Shown: positions 27,060-36,965, numbered from the stretch's first letter. The stretch is DNA of 64,000 nt from CAVWSM01 sp963798505 (GCA_963798505.1 CAWCTX010000018.1:248001-312000); one strand, 5' to 3'. Numbers and translations are program-made. The notes: generated from the sequence alone by a model not told the origin.

Positions 27060-27524
27060 ATGCACCCCGAGCCCCTCTCGACCGGAGTGAGCAGTGCGGC
27101 TGGTGACGCCGCGGCGACCCTCGATGTGCCGGAGCTGCTTTCGGCCATGCAACACCTCGACCTCGCTGTGACCACGCCCGACGACGACCCGGTGTGGCTG
27201 GAGCGCGTGCGGCACCGGCTCGACCTGGTCCGGGTGGCGTTCCATGCGCACGTCGAGGCGACGGAGGGCGCCGACGGGGTTTACGCCGATGCGGCCCGCA
27301 CCGACCCGCGGCTGTCGCACCAGGCGCGCCGGCTCGTCCGCGAGCACGCCACCCTGGGCTCGGCGCTGACCAGCCTCTGGGGCATGGCCGCGCAGCGGAT
27401 CGCGGCGCCGGAGGCCGTACGCCATCAGGCCCTGTCTGTGCTCGCCGACATGCGACGGCACCGCCAGCGGGGTGCTCACCTGGTGTTCGAGGCCTACGAG
27501 CACGAGATCGGCGGCGAGGAGTAG
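27060..27524 (+). CDS. Hemerythrin-like four-helix protein
   Basis: A 154-residue protein of helices with scattered His and Glu at the spacing of the hemerythrin HHE cation-binding family: SAMQHLDLAVTTPDD, VRVAFHAHVEATEGAD, ARRLVREHATLGSALTSL and HRQRGAHLVFEAYEHEIGG. The metal-ligand His of the first helix and the H/E pairs are present, but not every canonical ligand can be assigned by eye. It starts with ATG at 27060 after a GGAGG-like sequence. Role likely O2 or iron binding; not certain. Confidence 0.65.
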   Translation: MHPEPLSTGVSSAAGDAAATLDVPELLSAMQHLDLAVTTPDDDPVWLERVRHRLDLVRVAFHAHVEATEGADGVYADAARTDPRLSHQARRLVREHATLGSALTSLWGMAAQRIAAPEAVRHQALSVLADMRRHRQRGAHLVFEAYEHEIGGEE

Positions 27525-27539
27525 CCGTACGCTTCTCGC

Positions 27540-28292
27540 GTGAGCTCGTCCGCATCCCCGCGCACGCTCGCGGTCGACTGTGGCGGCACCGGGCTCAAAA
27601 CCATCGTCCTCGATGCCGATGCGCGCGCCCTCAGCGAGCGGGTGCGGGTCAAGACGCCGTACCCGCTTCCGCCGCAACGGCTGGTTGACACGCTCGTCGA
27701 GCTCGCTCATGACACGGGCGTGCCGTTCGAGCGCGCCTCGGTCGGGTTTCCGGGCTTGGTGCGCAGCGGGATCGTCCGGGCGACGCCGCACTACGTCACC
27801 GAGCGCGGACCGTTCACGCCCCGCGATCCGACGATGGTGGCGGAGTGGCGCGACTATGACGTGCAGTCGGCGCTCGAGGCGGCGCTGGGCGTGCCCACGC
27901 GCGTGCTCAACGACGCGGAGATCCACGGCATGGCGTGCATCGAGAGCAAGGGCTTCGAGGTGATGTTCACGCTGGGCACCGGGCTCGGCTTTGCCTTCTA
28001 CAACAACGGCCAGCTGCTCCCCAAGGTCGAGCTGTCGCAAGCACCGTTCCGCAAGGGCGAGACCTACGACGAGCAGCTCGGGCACCACGCGCGAAGCCGA
28101 ATCGGCGACCGCAAGTGGTCCAAGCGCGTCCAGCGCGCCATCGACGGCCTGCGGCCTGTGCTGTGGTGGGACCACCTCTACCTCGGCGGCGGCGGCGCGC
28201 GCCACGTGCTGGGCGACCTCGGTCCCGGCATCACCATCGTGCCCAACGAGATGGGGCTGCTCGGCGGCGTGCGGCTCTGGGACGACAGCTAG
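27540..28292 (+). CDS. ROK-family / polyphosphate glucokinase-like protein
   Basis: A 250-residue protein with the ROK/PPGK pattern: N-terminal phosphate-binding loop AVDCGGTGLKTIVLD (11-25), the GFPGLVRSG segment, VLNDAEIHGMA (catalytic Asp), the second phosphate loop MFTLGTGLGFAFYNNG, and a C-terminal YLGGGGARHV strand. Actinobacterial polyphosphate glucokinases phosphorylate glucose using polyphosphate or ATP. The zinc-binding ROK motif is absent, as in PPGK proteins. GTG start at 27540; the gene follows the hemerythrin-like gene by 15 bp and may be in its operon. Confidence 0.75.
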   Translation: MSSSASPRTLAVDCGGTGLKTIVLDADARALSERVRVKTPYPLPPQRLVDTLVELAHDTGVPFERASVGFPGLVRSGIVRATPHYVTERGPFTPRDPTMVAEWRDYDVQSALEAALGVPTRVLNDAEIHGMACIESKGFEVMFTLGTGLGFAFYNNGQLLPKVELSQAPFRKGETYDEQLGHHARSRIGDRKWSKRVQRAIDGLRPVLWWDHLYLGGGGARHVLGDLGPGITIVPNEMGLLGGVRLWDDS

Positions 28293-29078
28293 ATCGGTCG
28301 CACCGCGAACCGGCGGTGGGTGAGCGCTGGGTTGACCTCGCGGACTTGGTGCAGGCGCTTGACGTCGACCTCGCCGACGGTGACGCCCTCCTGCTCCCCC
28401 AGCGCCGCGACGACGACGCCGAACGGGTCGACGAGCATCGAGTGCCCGCAGTAGGCCCGACCGGGCTGGGCCGCGGCGACGACGTACGCGGTGTTCTCGA
28501 TCGCCCGGGCGCGCAGCAGCGTGCTCCAGTGGTCCTCCTTGTGCGGTCCGCGCAGCCAGGCCGCCGGCACGACCAGCACCTCGGCTCCGGCGTCGACCAG
28601 CAGCCGGGACAGCTCGGGGAAGCGCAGGTCGTAGCAGGTCATCAGCCCCAGCCGCACGCCGCCGACATCGACGGTCACCGGTTCGACGGGTCCCGCGGAG
28701 AGTCGGTCGGACTCGCGATAGCCAAAGGCGTCGTAGAGGTGCGTCTTGCGATAGGCCGCGCGGACGCCGCCGCCGTCGACCGCGACAAGAGTGTTGTACG
28801 GCCTGTCGCTGTCGGCCGACGCCTCGAACATGCCACCGACGAGAGTCGTCTCGTACGTCGATGGCAACGTCACGAAGCATCGAGACGAACGGGCCGTCGA
28901 GCGGCTCGGCGACCGGTCCGAGCGGCATGTCGGGCGGCCCGAAGTCGCACATGATCGCCTCGGGCAGCACGACAAGGTCCGGCTCCTGCGGTGCCGCCAG
29001 GGCGACCGCCTCACGGATCGCTTCGCGGTTGGCCGCCTTGTCGATCCCGGCGGCGATCTGGGCGAGGGCGACGCGCAT
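28289..29078 (-). CDS. Carbon-nitrogen hydrolase (nitrilase superfamily), one frame break
   Basis: The N-terminus (MRVALAQIAAGIDKAANREA) and the catalytic Glu segment VVLPEAIMCDFG are in one frame. The frame breaks near 28,860 and the rest is complete: GGMFEASADSDRPYNT, YRKTHLYDAFGY (catalytic Lys), LMTCYDLRFPELSRLL (catalytic Cys) and LRARAIENTAYVVAA. The Glu-Lys-Cys triad is therefore intact if the two parts are joined. The family cleaves nitriles or amides such as omega-amides. Its end overlaps the end of the convergent ROK gene by four bases. Confidence 0.85.
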
Positions 29079-29107
29079 GGGTCCATCTTGCCCGGCAAGA
29101 TGAGCGC

Positions 29108-30088
29108 ATGCGTGCCGTGATCGTGGACAGCCCGGGCGGCCCTGAGCAGCTGCGGGTCGTGGAGCTGGCCGATCCGGCGTTCGGGCCCGACGACGTACTC
29201 ATCGATGTCGTCGCGACCGCGGTCAACCGCCCCGACCTGCTCCAGCGGCAGGGGCACTACCCGCCGCCTCCAGGGGCTTCGGAGGTGCCCGGACTGGAGT
29301 GCTCCGGCCGGATCGCCGCGGTCGGCGAGGGGGTCACCGGGTGGGCGGTCGGCGACGAGGTGTGCGCGCTGCTGGCCGGCGGCGGGTACGCGTCCCGTGT
29401 CGCCGTCCCCGCGGGCTGCGTGATGCCGGTGCCCGAGGGCGTTGGCCTCGTCGAGGCAGCGGCACTACCCGAGGCGACCTGCACGGTGTGGTCCAACCTG
29501 TTCATGCTCGGGCGGCTGCGGCTGGGCGAGACGGTGCTCGTGCATGGCGGCGCGAGCGGCATCGGGACGACGGCGATCCAGCTGGCGCGCGCGTTCGGGG
29601 CGCGGGTCGCGGTCACGGCTGGGTCTGCCGACAAGCTCGAGCGGTGTGCCGAGTTAGGTGCTGAGGTTTTGGTCGACTACCGCACCGAGGACTTCGTCGA
29701 GGTCGTACGCCGCGCGACGGAAGGGCGCGGTGCCGAGGTGGTCCTCGACATCATCGGCGCGAAGTACCTCTCCCGGAACATCGACGTGCTCGCGGAGAAC
29801 GGGCGGCTCGTCATCATCGGGTTGCAGGGCGGGCGTCGTGCGGAGATCGACCTCGACGCGCTGATGCGCAAGCGGGCGGCGGTGATCGCTACGAGACTTC
29901 GTCCCCGCCCGGTCGCCGAGAAGGCGGCCATCTGCGCCGCGGTGGTCGAGCATGTCTGGCCGCTCGTCGCCGCGGGCGAGCTTCGGCCGGTGATCGACCG
30001 GGTGCTGCCGCTGGAGGACGTTGCGGAGGCACATCGCGTCGTCGAGGCCAGCGAGCACGTCGGGAAGGTCGTGCTCACAACCCGGTGA
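29108..30088 (+). CDS. NAD(P)H-dependent quinone oxidoreductase (zinc-free MDR, PIG3-like)
   Basis: A 326-residue medium-chain dehydrogenase/reductase: N-terminal GroES-like part (IVDSPGGPEQLRVVELAD, NRPDLLQRQGHYPPPPG, GLECSGRIAAVG), then a Rossmann domain with VLVHGGASGIGTTAIQLARA and GAEVVLDIIGAKYLSRN. No catalytic zinc ligands, as in quinone oxidoreductases of the PIG3/QOR type. ATG start at 29108, 29 bp from the divergent nitrilase gene, so the two share a short promoter region. Confidence 0.88.
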   Translation: MRAVIVDSPGGPEQLRVVELADPAFGPDDVLIDVVATAVNRPDLLQRQGHYPPPPGASEVPGLECSGRIAAVGEGVTGWAVGDEVCALLAGGGYASRVAVPAGCVMPVPEGVGLVEAAALPEATCTVWSNLFMLGRLRLGETVLVHGGASGIGTTAIQLARAFGARVAVTAGSADKLERCAELGAEVLVDYRTEDFVEVVRRATEGRGAEVVLDIIGAKYLSRNIDVLAENGRLVIIGLQGGRRAEIDLDALMRKRAAVIATRLRPRPVAEKAAICAAVVEHVWPLVAAGELRPVIDRVLPLEDVAEAHRVVEASEHVGKVVLTTR

Positions 30089-30091
30089 TAG

Positions 30092-30520
30092 CTAGGCCGA
30101 ACGGACTGTGGAGATCCAGCCCTTGCTACCGAGCAGGTTGGGGTAGCTGAGCGACTCCTGGTAGACCACATCCCCCGGCAAATGGACCCGCAGCGTCGCG
30201 GATGGCGGGACGACGACACCTTTGATCGTGACGTTGCCGCGCAGGACGGCATCCACGAACGCGGGCACGTGCACGCGGTCGACGTCGAACGACGCGACGT
30301 CGTCAAGCTCGATCAGGTCCTCCTCGTGGGCGAACAGTCGCACCTCGATCTGAGGTGCGCCGTCGACCACCACGATCGCCTCGTAAGTCGGCGGGTCGTA
30401 GGGGTCGGGGTCCTCCCATGGCGAGGACTCCTCGGCCACGCGCGCGACGCGCCCGTGGCGGTCGGCAGTCTCGCGAAGGCCGAGGATTGCGGCTTGGGTG
30501 CTCTGGCTGATGGCAACCAC
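30092..30520 (-). CDS. Hypothetical protein
   Basis: A 142-residue protein beginning at GTG 30520 (VVAISQSTQAAILGLRETA). It continues with an acidic beta-rich part (EAIVVVDGAPQIEVRLFAHE, FDVDRVHVPAFVDAVLRG) and ends with a strand-rich segment (SATLRVHLPGDVVYQESL). No family recognised. It lies opposite the PadR gene, with the PadR palindrome in between, and it could be under the same control. Confidence 0.55.
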   Translation of the reverse strand: MVAISQSTQAAILGLRETADRHGRVARVAEESSPWEDPDPYDPPTYEAIVVVDGAPQIEVRLFAHEEDLIELDDVASFDVDRVHVPAFVDAVLRGNVTIKGVVVPPSATLRVHLPGDVVYQESLSYPNLLGSKGWISTVRSA

Positions 30521-30565
30521 GAGGAACGATCCTGCCCCGGGCCGGGCACCTTCGGCCAGGCCATA

Positions 30566-30597
30566 TACCGGGTATTTACAAAAGTGCATACCCGGTA
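30566..30597. promoter_or_regulatory. Inverted repeat, candidate PadR operator
   Basis: Perfect 10-bp arms TACCGGGTAT and ATACCCGGTA separated by 12 bases, 14 bp upstream of the PadR ATG and inside the divergent promoter region. The left arm continues as an AT-rich block (TTTACAAAA). PadR proteins bind such palindromes to repress their own operon. Confidence 0.7.
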
Positions 30598-30610
30598 CAT
30601 ACTGCCGGAC

Positions 30611-31162
30611 ATGTCCATCAAACACGGGTTGCTCGCCCTTCTCGAGCGCGGACCGGCCTACGGCTATCAGCTCCGTTCGGAGTTCGAGTCCTCCACGGGC
30701 GCGACATGGCCGCTCAACATCGGGCAGGTCTACACGACGCTCGCGCGCCTCGAGCGCGACGGCTTTGTGCGCGCGGAGGGCGCCGACGACGACGGCCGGG
30801 TGATCTACGCCATCACCGGTGAGGGACGCGTCGAGGTCGACCGCTGGTTCGTCACACCCGTGCAGCGCGCCGATCGACCGCGCGACGAGCTCGCGATCAA
30901 GCTCGCGATGGCCATCACGACGCCCGGGGTCGACGTTCCGCTTGTCGTGCAGACGCAGCGCACCGCGACGTTGCGCAGCCTGCAGGACCTCACCCGATTG
31001 AAGGCCCGCGCCGACGAGGCCGACCTCTCGTGGCTCCTGGTCGTCGAGTCGATGATCTTCCAGGCCGAGGCGGAAGTCCGGTGGCTCGACCACTGCGAGG
31101 CGCGGGTGGTCGACGGTGCGCGGCCGCGGACGACCATCGCTCGCGAGGCCGTGCGCCGATAG
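30611..31162 (+). CDS. PadR family transcriptional regulator
   Basis: A 183-residue protein. The N-terminal winged helix (IKHGLLALLERGPAYGYQLR, NIGQVYTTLARLERDGFV) is the textbook PadR domain with the Y-G-Y and G-x-(I/V)-Y-x-x-L motifs. The C-terminal helical part (VQTQRTATLRSLQDLTRL, ADLSWLLVVESMIFQAEAEV) is the dimerisation domain. It is followed 21 bp later by an ABC exporter ATPase, a common PadR target, so it probably represses the exporter until a ligand appears. Confidence 0.92.
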   Translation: MSIKHGLLALLERGPAYGYQLRSEFESSTGATWPLNIGQVYTTLARLERDGFVRAEGADDDGRVIYAITGEGRVEVDRWFVTPVQRADRPRDELAIKLAMAITTPGVDVPLVVQTQRTATLRSLQDLTRLKARADEADLSWLLVVESMIFQAEAEVRWLDHCEARVVDGARPRTTIAREAVRR

Positions 31163-31183
31163 GGAGCGGCAGGAGGCAAGACG

Positions 31184-31912
31184 ATGAGCTCGTACGTGTT
31201 GGAGCTGCGCGGCGTGACCCGCGTGCACGGCGAGGGTGAGACCGCGGTGCACGCACTGCGCCACGTCTCACTTGCCGTCGAGCCGGGCGAGCTGGTCGCG
31301 GTGATGGGCCCGAGCGGGTCGGGCAAGTCGACGCTGCTTCAACTCGCGGGTGGGCTCGACATGCCGACCTCTGGCGAAGTGTTCGTCGAAGGTACAAGTC
31401 TGTCGGCGCTTTCGCGCAACGCGCTGGCTCAGGTCCGCCGGCGCAGCGTTGGTTACGTCTTCCAGGACCTCAACCTCATCCCCGCCCTTACTGCGGTCGA
31501 GAACGTCGCTCTGCCACGCGAGCTCGATGGGGTCGCGGCGCGCAAGGCCCGCCGCCTTGCGATGCAGGCACTTGAGTCGGTCGCGGTGCCTGAGCTCGCC
31601 GAGCGTTTCCCTGACGAGATGTCGGGCGGCCAGCAACAGCGCGTGGCCATCGCCCGCGCACTCGTGGGGCCGCGCCGGCTCGTCCTCGCCGATGAGCCCA
31701 CGGGTGCACTCGACTCGCAGACCGGCGAGGCGGTGCTGCGCCTGATCCGAGCGCGTTGCGACGACGGCGCCGCCGGCGTACTCGTCACGCACGAGGCACG
31801 GCATGCCGCCTGGGCCGACCGCGTTGTCTTCCTGCGCGACGGCACCGTTGTCGACGAGACCGGGCCCGCCGATCGGCCGGAGTCGCTGCTGCAGACCGGA
31901 GGCGCCGCGTGA
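31184..31912 (+). CDS. ABC transporter ATP-binding protein (LolD/MacB type)
   Basis: A 242-residue ATPase with Walker A VMGPSGSGKSTLLQLAGGL (about 40-58), Q-loop segment VFQDLNLIPALTAVENV, signature MSGGQQQRVAIARAL, Walker B LVLADEPTGALDSQ and the H-loop LVTHEARHA. Its length and motif spacing fit the LolD/MacB-type ATPases that pair with FtsX-like permeases. Its stop overlaps the GTG of the permease gene (GTGA). Confidence 0.95.
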   Translation: MSSYVLELRGVTRVHGEGETAVHALRHVSLAVEPGELVAVMGPSGSGKSTLLQLAGGLDMPTSGEVFVEGTSLSALSRNALAQVRRRSVGYVFQDLNLIPALTAVENVALPRELDGVAARKARRLAMQALESVAVPELAERFPDEMSGGQQQRVAIARALVGPRRLVLADEPTGALDSQTGEAVLRLIRARCDDGAAGVLVTHEARHAAWADRVVFLRDGTVVDETGPADRPESLLQTGGAA

Positions 31913-34637
31913 GCAGCTGGCGACCGTCGCTGCGCATCGCACGTCGCACGGTCCGGCGATCGCTCGGCCGGTCGCTCCTCGTGGCCACGCTGGTCGGGCT
32001 GCCTGTCGCCGGAGCAACGCTGATCGACATCATGTTCCGCAGCTTCGAGAGCCCGAGGCGCGGGCCGATCGTGTCCTGTTCGAGGCGGACGCGTCCGTCG
32101 AGGTCTTCGGTGGGCCGACGGGCGACGGCTACTTCCCGTCTCCTGAGATCGGGTGGGGCGTCGTCGAGGAGCGCGATGTGTGGGCGGTCGATGTCGAGCC
32201 GCTGCTGCCGGATGGTTCTCGGGTCGTGCCCGGCCCGACCGTGCACCCTCTGCAGGTGGAGCGCGGCGACGGCACCGTACGCACAGATCTCATTGCTGCA
32301 GACGTCGCTGACCCGATATTGGCCGGCGCCGTACGGCTCGACGGAGGCAGCCTGCCCGACGGCACTGATAGTGCGTTTGTCACTACACCACTCGCAGAGC
32401 GCCTCGGCCTGCTCGAGGACGGCGAGCTTCGGTCTGGTGCGACGATCACCACCGTCGATGGTGTCCGAGCCCACGTGACCGGCTTCGGGGTGGTGCCCAG
32501 CTGCCTCAGCTGCCAGCGGGTCTACGCGAGCACCACGTCCGACCTGGTCACCGCGGCCACGGCCGATGGGGACAAGGGCTGGAACCTCTCCTACGCGCAG
32601 GGGCCGTTCTACCTCGTCGACCTTCCGGACGGCACCGACGTCGACACGCTCTGGCCACGACTGGCGCGGGAGGACGGGCTTGGGCTCATCCCGCGCATCG
32701 CGTATGAGGAGCCCCATCACTACGGCGACCCGTCGCAGGGCCAGAGCGGGAGCGTCGGCGAGGTCCAGGCCATCGCGCTCGTGTCGCTCGTCATCGGGCT
32801 TGGGCTCCTCGAGGTCGTCCTACTGGCTGGCACGGCTTTCGCCGTCGGGGCGCGACGGCAAGTGCGCGACCTCGGGCTGGTCGCCGTCGCCGGGGGCACC
32901 GCCCGAGACGTCAGGCGCGTCGTTCTCGCCCAGGGCCTGGTCCTCGGACTGATCGGAGCCGTCGGCGGCATCGTCGTGGGTGGTCTGATCGCGGTGGTCG
33001 GCCGCCCGTTCTGGGAGCGGATGAGCGACCAGCTCATCCCCGGCTGGCGGTTCGGCGCCGTCGAGATTCTCATCGCCGCCGGCGTCGGCCTGCTGTCCGG
33101 GCTTGCCGCCGCCGTCGTCCCTGCTTACGGCGCGGCGCGCATGAACCCTGTCGACGCGCTCGCCCGGCGTTTCCGCAGCGGTAAGGCCAAGCGAGTCGGA
33201 CTGCCGGTCATTGGCCTGGGTTTGATCGGGCTTGGCGTCGCCATAGCGGTGACCGGCGACAGGCTCATGGCCGACGACTTCGCCGCCTACGCGCGACAGC
33301 TCGAGGACGTTCAGGCGACTGGTGACTACATCGCGGCGCCCAGCCCAGCCGGTCCGGTGGCGCTCGTGCTCGCCGGGTTGGTCCTGGTGGTCGCCGGCCT
33401 CGTCGTCACCCTGCCCACGCTGGTCTCGCTGGTCGGTCAGCTGGGACGGCTGCTTCCCCTGTCGTCCCGCCTGGCCTTTCGCGATGCCGCACGGCATCGG
33501 CACCGTACGGGCCCGGCCACCAGCGCCATCGCCATCGCCGTGGCCGGATCTGTCGCCATTGGCATCATGCTCGCCAACCTCGAGCTGGCTGAGCGGCTCC
33601 GAGAGGTGCCACCGGTGCCCGACGGGGTCATTGCCGTCCTTGCCGGCCCGGGGATCAACTGGAGCGATCCCGACGCGAGGGCCGACTCGGTCGACGCCGG
33701 CTCACTCGCGGGGTCCGACACCGTTGATGCCGTCTCGGTGGTCGATTCCGGCATCGTGTGCGGCAAGAGCGAGTCCGGCGCATCTGACTGCAACATCGGG
33801 GCCGGTCTCATGGCTGACAGAGCGTCCTGCGAAACGCCGCCCTGCTCCGACTTGCGACTCCATACCGGTGACAGCGACATGCTGGCCCTCATGCTCGGCC
33901 GCGAGCCAACCAACGAGGAGCGTGCGGCACTCTCCGATGGCGGCGTCGTCGTCACGGATCCTGGCTTCATCGCCGACGGGCGCGCCACCGTCGTGTGGTT
34001 CGTGGGCAAGGTGCGCGGAGTCGTGACCGCCGACAGCTCGGAGCTTCCCGCCGTGCTAGCCGAACGCGACCAGGCTTACAACCTGCTGCCCAGTGCACTG
34101 GTGAGCCCGGAGACTGTCGAGGAGCTTGGCGGGGATACCACGACCGACATGGCGATGCTCGTCCCCGATCGCGCGCTCACGGACGACGAGGTTGACAGGC
34201 TGCGCGACGCCGCCGAGGCGACCGGCGCCGAGACGGTGGTGGCTGACGACTTCAACAGCGACTACCGCGTGGCGCGCATGATTCTCGTCGCCGCCGGTGC
34301 ATTCATCACCATCGTCGGCGTCGCGATCGCCGTTGCGCTCTCAGCGGCGGAGGGCCGCGCCGACCTTGCCACTCTGGCCGCGGTGGGAGCCGCTCCGTCA
34401 CGTCGCCGGCGGCTGTCCGCGGCACAGGCCCTGCTGGTCGGTGGGCTCGGATGCCTGACGGGGCTCGCGTTCGGCATGTTCGCCGCCTGGGTCGCGCGCG
34501 CAACCACGGGCTCGCCCCGGTTCGTGATCCCGTGGGACTCCGTCGCGCTCACCGCGATCGCGGTGCCGCTGTTCGCCGCGCTCGTCGCTGCCGTTGTCAC
34601 GCCGTCCAGGCTGCCGCTCGTGCGCCGCGTCGAGTAG
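31909..34637 (+). CDS. FtsX-like ABC permease (one frame break near its start)
   Basis: About 910 codons. The GTG at 31909 overlaps the ATPase stop. The first ~45 residues (SSWRPSLRIARRTVRRSLG, LLVATLVGLPVAGATLIDI) are in frame with the GTG, then near 32,045 the frame shifts and the rest continues unbroken. Two FtsX domains: membrane helices around VSLVIGLGLLEVVLLAGTAF and LVLGLIGAVGGIVVGGLIAV, the large extracellular region, and a second set near the end (ILVAAGAFITIVGVAIAVAL, FAALVAAVVTPSRLP). It exports or releases a substrate using the ATPase. The substrate is unknown. Confidence 0.88.
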
Positions 34638-34661
34638 GCCACGCGCGAGTAGCGTCGTCGC

Positions 34662-35517
34662 GTGCCGGACCAGCAGCCACCGCGCGAGTTTGATGACACC
34701 AAGTTCGAGGACCCCGACCGATCGCGCCTGCAGCCGCACCTCATCGACTACCTCGACCGTGTCGGTCGGCGGGCGGACATGCAGCGCGTCGACGAGGTGT
34801 CGTACGAGCTGATGCACCTGCGTCCCGGCATGCGCGTACTCGAGATCGGGCCGGGGCTGGGCTCGGACGCGGCCGAGATGGCTCGCCGCGTCGCGCCGGA
34901 CGGGGGGCAGGTGCTGGGGATCGACCGAAGCGAGGATTTCGTGCGGTTGGCGCGCGAGCGCGCCGCAACGCTGGGCCTGCCGCTGGAGTTCCGAACCGGC
35001 GACATGAACGACCTCGACCTGCCCGACGGGTGGTTCGACGCCGTGCGGGTCGAGCGCTCGATGCAGTACTCACGTGATCCGGCGGCGGCGGTCGTGGAGC
35101 TCGTGCGTGTCCTCGCGCCGGGCGGTCGGCTCGTCGCGGCTGAGCCCGACTGGGGCTCGATGTCCGCCGACGTCGGCGATGAAGCGCTGGCGGAGGAGGC
35201 GACGAGGGCCTTCGTCGATCTGGTGCGGGAGCCTGGGTTCAGCCCGCGGCTGGGGCTGCGACTGCCCGGGTTGCTGAGCGCGGCCGTGGTTGGTCGACGT
35301 TGAGGCCGTGCCGGTCACGATCGTCGAGCGGTCGGTAGACGGCGCCGGAGACGTCATGCCGGTGTTCGCGCGGACACTGCCCGACGACCTGGCGGGCCTG
35401 CTCGAAGCGATCCCGCGGCTGGACGAGTGGCGGGCGGCATTGGCCGACGCGGACGCGCGAGGCACTTTCACAGCCACGCTGCAGATGTGGGTCGTCGGCG
35501 GCCGCAAGAGCCGGTAG
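34662..35517 (+). CDS. Class I SAM-dependent methyltransferase (one frame break near the end)
   Basis: About 285 codons. The SAM-binding motif VLEIGPGLGSDAAEMAR (motif I), LGIDRSEDFVRLARERA and TGDMNDLDLPDGWFDAVRVE (motifs II-III) are clear, with APGGRLVAAEPDWGS (post-I). The first frame ends at 35,303 while a matching C-terminal part (TIVERSVDGAGDVMPVFART) is in the next frame from about 35,285, so one base is off. The acceptor is unknown. GTG start at 34662, 24 bp after the ABC permease. Confidence 0.82.
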
Positions 35518-35563
35518 TCGGGGTCGAGCGCGTTGCGTCCGCGGTTCAGGGAAAGATGGGCGC

Positions 35564-36112
35564 ATGACCGAGCCGCAGCCAAGCCCTGACCAGCAGGACC
35601 AGTCCCCCGAGCCCCGGGTCGTCATCGTCGGTCCTGACGGCATGGCGGTGGAGGGACCTCCGGACCAGGGCGAGGCGGGCGAGGAGACTTCGATCACCGA
35701 TCTGGTCGAGCAGCCGGCCAAGGTCATGCGCATCGGCAGCATGATCAAGCAGCTGCTCGAGGAGGTGCGCACGGCGCCGCTCGACGAGGCCAGCCGGCTG
35801 CGGCTCAAGGAGATCCACCGGGCGTCGATCGAGGAGCTGGAGCAGGGGCTCGCGCCCGAGCTCATCGAGGAGCTCGACCGACTGTCGCTGCCGTTCACCA
35901 ACGACTCGGTGCCGAGCGAGTCCGAGCTGCGGGTTGCTCAAGCCCAGCTGGTCGGCTGGCTCGAGGGTCTGTTCCACGGCATCCAGACCGCGCTGTTCGC
36001 GCAACAGATGGCGGCCCGCGCCCAGCTGGAGCAGATGCGCCGCGCCCTGCCGCCGGGTGCGATGCCGCCAGGGGAGCCTGACTCGCGGCCCGGTGGGGGC
36101 ATGTACCTCTAA
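35564..36112 (+). CDS. bpa: Bacterial proteasome activator (Bpa/PafE family)
   Basis: A 182-residue protein with the family pattern: an acidic disordered start, the block RVVIVGPDG, a helical bundle (VMRIGSMIKQLLEEVR, LKEIHRASIEELEQGL, APELIEELDRLSLPF, ELRVAQAQLVGWLEGLFHGI), then RAQLEQMRRALPPG. Such proteins form twelve-membered rings that open the 20S proteasome through a C-terminal G-x-Y-L tail. The tail here is GMYL instead of the GQYL of Mycobacterium PafE. This implies a proteasome in this organism, as in most actinomycetes. Confidence 0.88.
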   Translation: MTEPQPSPDQQDQSPEPRVVIVGPDGMAVEGPPDQGEAGEETSITDLVEQPAKVMRIGSMIKQLLEEVRTAPLDEASRLRLKEIHRASIEELEQGLAPELIEELDRLSLPFTNDSVPSESELRVAQAQLVGWLEGLFHGIQTALFAQQMAARAQLEQMRRALPPGAMPPGEPDSRPGGGMYL

Positions 36113-36161
36113 CGATCCGAATCTACGGCGTCATGACGGCGCCGATGTCGGATGGTTCAGC

Positions 36162-36965
36162 TCACCTGGTGCTGAACAGCTGCTCCAGCACCTGCGCCAC
36201 ACCGTCATCGTCATTGCTGGGCGCAAGCAGGTCCACGGCCGCGATCACGTCGGGGTGGGCGTTGGTCATGCCGTACGCCGTCCCCGCCCACGCCAGCATC
36301 GGCAGGTCGTTCGGCATGTCGCCGAAGGCCACGACCTCGCTGGGGCGGATGCCGTGCTCGTCGGCAATGCGGGCGAGCGTCGTCGCCTTGGTGATGCCGG
36401 TCGCCGACACCTCGAGCAGACCGTCGATGCTCGAGTGAGTGAGCTCGGCCAGCCCGTCGGCGACCTTGAGAGCGGCGGCGAGCAGGGAGTCGGGATCCAT
36501 CTCGCTGTGCCTGATCAGCAGCTTGACCGGCGGGTGGTCGAAGAGTGTCTCGATCGCGCCGATGCGCGGCCGCATCTGCTCCGACTCGTCGAACCGGGTG
36601 GAGTAGCCGGGCTCGTGCCCAAACCCGTGCTCGGCGGTCTCCACCGCGAAGGCCACGCCAGGGATCGCGTCGCGGACAACGTCGACGACCGCCTGCGCCG
36701 ACTCGCGGTCGAGCGGGAACGACTCCAGGAGCGCTTCGCGATGCAGGTCGTAGACGACCGCGCCGTTGGCGCACACCGCGAGCCCCGTGTGCCCCACTGC
36801 CTCCGCGACCGGGCGCATCCAGCGCGGCGGCCGACCCGTGACGAGCACGACGATCGCGCCGGCGTCCTCGGCAGCACGCAGCGCGGCGACCGTGCGCGGC
36901 GACACCGTGCTGTCGCTGCGCAGGAGCGTGCCGTCGAGATCGGTCGCGATGAGGCGGGGGGTCAT
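36162..36965 (-). CDS. Cof-type HAD hydrolase (second of two overlapping HAD genes)
   Basis: A 267-residue protein. Motif I LIATDLDGTLLRSDST, motif II VLVTGRPP, then the C2 cap domain and motif IV VVAFGDMPNDLPMLAWAGT (G-D-x-x-N-D). This is a Cof-type sugar-phosphate or flavin-phosphate phosphatase. The ATG at 36965 overlaps the stop of the upstream HAD gene by one base (TGATG), which fixes the start. Substrate unknown. Confidence 0.88.
   Translation of the reverse strand: MTPRLIATDLDGTLLRSDSTVSPRTVAALRAAEDAGAIVVLVTGRPPRWMRPVAEAVGHTGLAVCANGAVVYDLHREALLESFPLDRESAQAVVDVVRDAIPGVAFAVETAEHGFGHEPGYSTRFDESEQMRPRIGAIETLFDHPPVKLLIRHSEMDPDSLLAAALKVADGLAELTHSSIDGLLEVSATGITKATTLARIADEHGIRPSEVVAFGDMPNDLPMLAWAGTAYGMTNAHPDVIAAVDLLAPSNDDDGVAQVLEQLFSTR

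Noticed and set aside
26883..29078. 731-codon minus-strand open frame
   Set aside because: Only its start (29078 down to about 28860) is real nitrilase sequence; the rest is antisense of the ROK and hemerythrin-like genes and overlaps the tRNA.
30092..31264. 390-codon minus-strand open frame
   Set aside because: Only the last ~142 codons are protein-like; the upstream part is antisense of PadR, which has a clear winged helix and its own operator.
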